A stretch of DNA of 7,526 nt, from assembly GCA_029260415.1 (NCBI GenBank), contig JAJDDH010000386.1:1-7526 (forward strand), written 5' to 3'. Below are positions 5,103 through 7,526 of the stretch, in pieces; within the stretch, counting starts at the first letter, position 1, and every line of letters begins with the position of its first letter. The position numbers and the translations under genes were made by a program. The notes under the pieces were generated by a model that was not told where the DNA came from, ran no database searches, and was given only the letters and a program-made list of their open reading frames with translations. Source of the DNA: Phycisphaerales bacterium. Lineage in GTDB: Bacteria; Planctomycetota; Phycisphaerae; Phycisphaerales; UBA1924.

Positions 5103-7488
5103 GCGTGCCAGCATCCTGTTCCGGGAGTCGGAACGCCGCGTGTACAAGCGGACGGACGCCATGTTCGGCGTTCTGTTCATCGTGCAGTTCATCGGCTCGG
5201 TCCTGGCGGCCTTCATGCTGACCCCACGCACCTGGGCCGGGGAGCAGAGCAGTCTGCACGTCCACGTGCTGGCGGGGATCGGCATCGGTCTGCTCCTGTG
5301 CGTCATGCCGCTCACGCTCATCGTGCTCCGCCGCGGAGACGCGATCACCCGGTACACCATCGCCGCGGCCCAGATGATGTTCTCCGCCCTCCTGATCCAC
5401 CTGAGCGGCGGGCGGATCGAGACCCACTTCCACGTGTTCGGGTCGCTCGCGTTTCTTGCGGTCTACCGCGACTGGAAGGTGCTCGTGCCCGCGACGCTCG
5501 TGGTGCTCGTGGACCACCTGTTCCGCGGCATCTTCTGGCCCCAGTCGGTCTTCGGCGTGCTCGCAGCGAGCCCGTGGCGGGCGTTCGAACACGCCGGGTG
5601 GGTCGTGTTCGAGAACGTCTTCCTCGTGGTGAGCTGCGTGCAGTCCAAACGCGAGATGGCCACCATCGCCCAGTCCCGTGCGGCGCTCGAGGCGGCGCAC
5701 GCGAGCACCGAGCAGCTTGTCGAGGATCGGACCGCCGAGCTGAGCGAACGCACCCTGGCGCTGTCCCGCAGCGAGGAGCGCTTCCGCCTGGCCGTCAGGG
5801 GCTCGCAGCACGGCGTCTGGGACTGGGACCTGGCCTCGAACACGATCTACTACGCGCCCCAGTGGAAGCACCTCATCGGAGGCCCCGCCGACGCGATCTC
5901 CAACTCGCCCGATGAGTGGTTCGGGCGCATCGTCTCGGGCCACCTGGCTCGCTTCCACGAGGCCCTCACCGAACTCCGCTCGGGCAAGACTGAGATGCTC
6001 GACATCGAACTGGAGATGTCGCACGCCGACGGCAGCGTCCGCTGGATGCTCTGCCGTGCGATCGCAGACCGGGACGCCGAAGGGAATGCGACGCGACTGG
6101 CAGGCTCGCTCGCCGACATCTCCGAGCTCAAGGCGGCGCAGGAGCGGCTCCGACAGCTCGCCCACCACGACCGGCTCACCGGGCTTCCCAACCGCGGCGT
6201 GTTCACCGACCGCGTGAGCCACGCGATCGCCCGCGCCAAGCGGTCCGAGAGCGCCGGGTTCGCGGTGCTCTTCGGTGATTTCGACGGGTTCAAGGTGGTC
6301 AACGACAGCCTCGGGCACGCCATCGGCGACGCGATGCTGATCCGGGCCGCGGACCGCTTCCGGGAAGAGGTGCGCGAGTCTGACACCGTCGCGCGCTTCG
6401 GCGGCGATGAGTTCGCCGTGCTCCTCGAAGACACGCCCGACCAGAAACTGGCGATGAACACCGCCCGCCGACTGATCGATGCGTTCCGCGCGCCGTTCAC
6501 GCTCAAGGGGCACGAGGTCTGCTCGACGCTGAGCCTCGGGCTGGTGATGAGCGGGCCCGGGTACGAGACGGCCGACGACCTGCTCCGCGACGCCGACGCC
6601 GCGATGTACCAGGCCAAATCGTCGGGCAAGAGCCGGTGCCAGGTCTTCGACGAGAAGATGCACCAGGCCGCCCTGCGCCGCCTGGACACGGAGCGAGAGC
6701 TGCGACGCGCGACACAGAGCATGGAAACGATGGACGGCAGCTTCCGCCTCGACTACCAGCCGATCGTGGATCTGACCGACGCCAGGATCATCGGGTTCGA
6801 GGCGCTCGTGCGGTGGGTCCACCCGGTCAACGGGCGGGTCAGCCCCGACAAGTTCATCCCGGTTGCCGAGGAGACGGGCACGATCATCCCGATGGGCGAG
6901 TGGGTCACGCTGCGGGCGTGCGAGCAGATGGCGGCATGGCGCCGCATCATCGGACCGAACAGGCCGTTCGTGATGAACATCAACCTCTCACGCCGCCAGC
7001 TGCTGCACCGCTCGCTGACCACGATGCTCAAGGAGTCGATCCAGAAATCGGGCGCCCGCATCGAGGACATCAAGCTCGAGATCACCGAGACCGCGCTGAT
7101 GGACGAACGCGTCGACGCGGTCGAGATCCTCAACGGCATCCGCTCGCTCGGCTTCGAGCTGGCGATGGACGACTTCGGAACCGGGCAGTCCTCGCTGAGC
7201 TGCCTCCGCAACTTCCCGATCCAGACGCTCAAGATCGACCGGGCGTTCCTCCTGAACATGACCCAGCAGCGCGAGTTCAGCGCCGTCATGCACGCGATCA
7301 TCACGCTGGCGCACAACCTGAACCTGGACGTCGTGGCCGAGGGGCTCGAGACCGACGCCCAGCTCGCCCAACTCCAGGCGATGGACTGCAGGTCGGCGCA
7401 GGGGTTCCTCTTCAGCCACCCGGTGGAAGCCGCCGCGGCCGAGCGGATGCTCGACGGCGGCCTGCCCATCCGCCAGCGGGCCGCGTAA
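5083..7488 (+). CDS. Membrane sensor with PAS, GGDEF and EAL domains (cyclic di-GMP turnover)
   Basis: The 801-residue product can in principle make and degrade cyclic di-GMP. Residues 26-187 form a membrane domain of about six helices with many histidines (H59, H61, H106, H115, H117, H145, H170) and the motifs HFHVFGSLAFLAVYRDW (115-131) and DHLFRGIFWPQSVFGVL (144-160). A coiled coil (about 190-228) leads to a PAS domain with PAC tail (228-350; DWDLASNTIYY, DGSVRWM). The GGDEF domain (about 355-525) has the intact signature GGDEF at 440-444 and an RxxD inhibitory-site motif (RESD, 431-434). The EAL domain (about 550-790) has EALVRW (573-578), NINLS (632-636), LEITET (665-670), MDDFGTG (695-701), LKIDR (716-720), AEGLET (752-757) and QGFLF (773-777), so the metal and catalytic residues appear complete. 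Start ATG 5083 is chosen for its GGAGA site. It overlaps the preceding gene by 20 bases, so the two are probably co-expressed. Confidence 0.93.
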   Translation: MNPTETERASILFRESERRVYKRTDAMFGVLFIVQFIGSVLAAFMLTPRTWAGEQSSLHVHVLAGIGIGLLLCVMPLTLIVLRRGDAITRYTIAAAQMMFSALLIHLSGGRIETHFHVFGSLAFLAVYRDWKVLVPATLVVLVDHLFRGIFWPQSVFGVLAASPWRAFEHAGWVVFENVFLVVSCVQSKREMATIAQSRAALEAAHASTEQLVEDRTAELSERTLALSRSEERFRLAVRGSQHGVWDWDLASNTIYYAPQWKHLIGGPADAISNSPDEWFGRIVSGHLARFHEALTELRSGKTEMLDIELEMSHADGSVRWMLCRAIADRDAEGNATRLAGSLADISELKAAQERLRQLAHHDRLTGLPNRGVFTDRVSHAIARAKRSESAGFAVLFGDFDGFKVVNDSLGHAIGDAMLIRAADRFREEVRESDTVARFGGDEFAVLLEDTPDQKLAMNTARRLIDAFRAPFTLKGHEVCSTLSLGLVMSGPGYETADDLLRDADAAMYQAKSSGKSRCQVFDEKMHQAALRRLDTERELRRATQSMETMDGSFRLDYQPIVDLTDARIIGFEALVRWVHPVNGRVSPDKFIPVAEETGTIIPMGEWVTLRACEQMAAWRRIIGPNRPFVMNINLSRRQLLHRSLTTMLKESIQKSGARIEDIKLEITETALMDERVDAVEILNGIRSLGFELAMDDFGTGQSSLSCLRNFPIQTLKIDRAFLLNMTQQREFSAVMHAIITLAHNLNLDVVAEGLETDAQLAQLQAMDCRSAQGFLFSHPVEAAAAERMLDGGLPIRQRAA

Positions 7489-7489
7489 C

Positions 7490-7526
7490 GCGCCCGGTTC
7501 CGCGCGGGCGGGCGCCCTCCTCTCTC
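7490..7526 (+). terminator. Possible terminator after the sensor gene (cut by window edge)
   Basis: Just after the TAA stop, GCGCCCG (7490-7496) can pair with CGGGCGC (7509-7515) across a 12-base loop, followed by a pyrimidine-rich CCTCCTCTCTC at the window end. There is no proper T-tract in view, so this is only a candidate. Confidence 0.3.

Noticed and set aside
5035..6822. A 595-codon minus-strand frame antisense to the sensor gene
   Set aside because: Its product is rich in His, Arg, Glu and Val repeats typical of reverse-frame reading of GC-rich genes, while the plus strand encodes clear PAS, GGDEF and EAL motifs.
1..7526. Mobile elements, CRISPR arrays or phage genes
   Set aside because: No transposase or integrase motifs, no regularly spaced repeats and no terminal inverted repeats were found on either strand.

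Overview
The window is GC-rich DNA carrying five protein genes (one cut by the left edge), one tRNA gene and, in my reading, one structured RNA unit. GC content, the compact NusA N-terminus, and a pairing of a membrane-anchored thioredoxin-fold protein with a sensor I associate with planctomycete genomes all point to a flagellated planctomycete, perhaps Phycisphaerae-like. That placement is an inference from protein style, not from a marker gene. The envelope genes imply a diderm cell with an extracytoplasmic thiol-redox system.

Left part, minus strand: fliM (1720 to 704), then a gap of about 400 bases, then the first 98 codons of nusA (296 to the window edge). The gap is not empty. On the minus strand it has a good housekeeping-type promoter (654 to 625), a region of about 245 bases able to form several convincing RNA stems, and a strong intrinsic terminator (417 to 372) just upstream of nusA. 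Four arms of this RNA can pair in two mutually exclusive ways: one forms the terminator, the other dissolves it. It is either a free-standing structured RNA or a switching leader (attenuator) of nusA. I could not assign it to a known RNA family, and it is the most interesting object here.

Middle, plus strand: a 261-base divergent gap, then a complete DsbD-type thiol:disulfide interchange protein (1982 to 3970) with all six relay cysteines. A tRNA-Gly(GCC) follows (4112 to 4183), with its own promoter and terminator.

Right part, plus strand: a two-gene overlapping operon. The first gene (4452 to 5102) encodes a small membrane-anchored protein with a thioredoxin-like fold, a CPC motif and extra cysteines, resembling proteins I recall being annotated RedB. 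The second (5083 to 7488) encodes an 801-residue sensor with a histidine-rich membrane domain of about six helices, a coiled coil, a PAS domain and intact GGDEF and EAL domains. Coupled translation suggests they work together. My inference is that a redox or metal state sensed at the membrane is turned into a change in cyclic di-GMP. DsbD, encoded just upstream in a separate unit, could supply reductant to the thiol protein, and the flagellar motor is a common target of cyclic di-GMP signalling; neither link is shown by the sequence.
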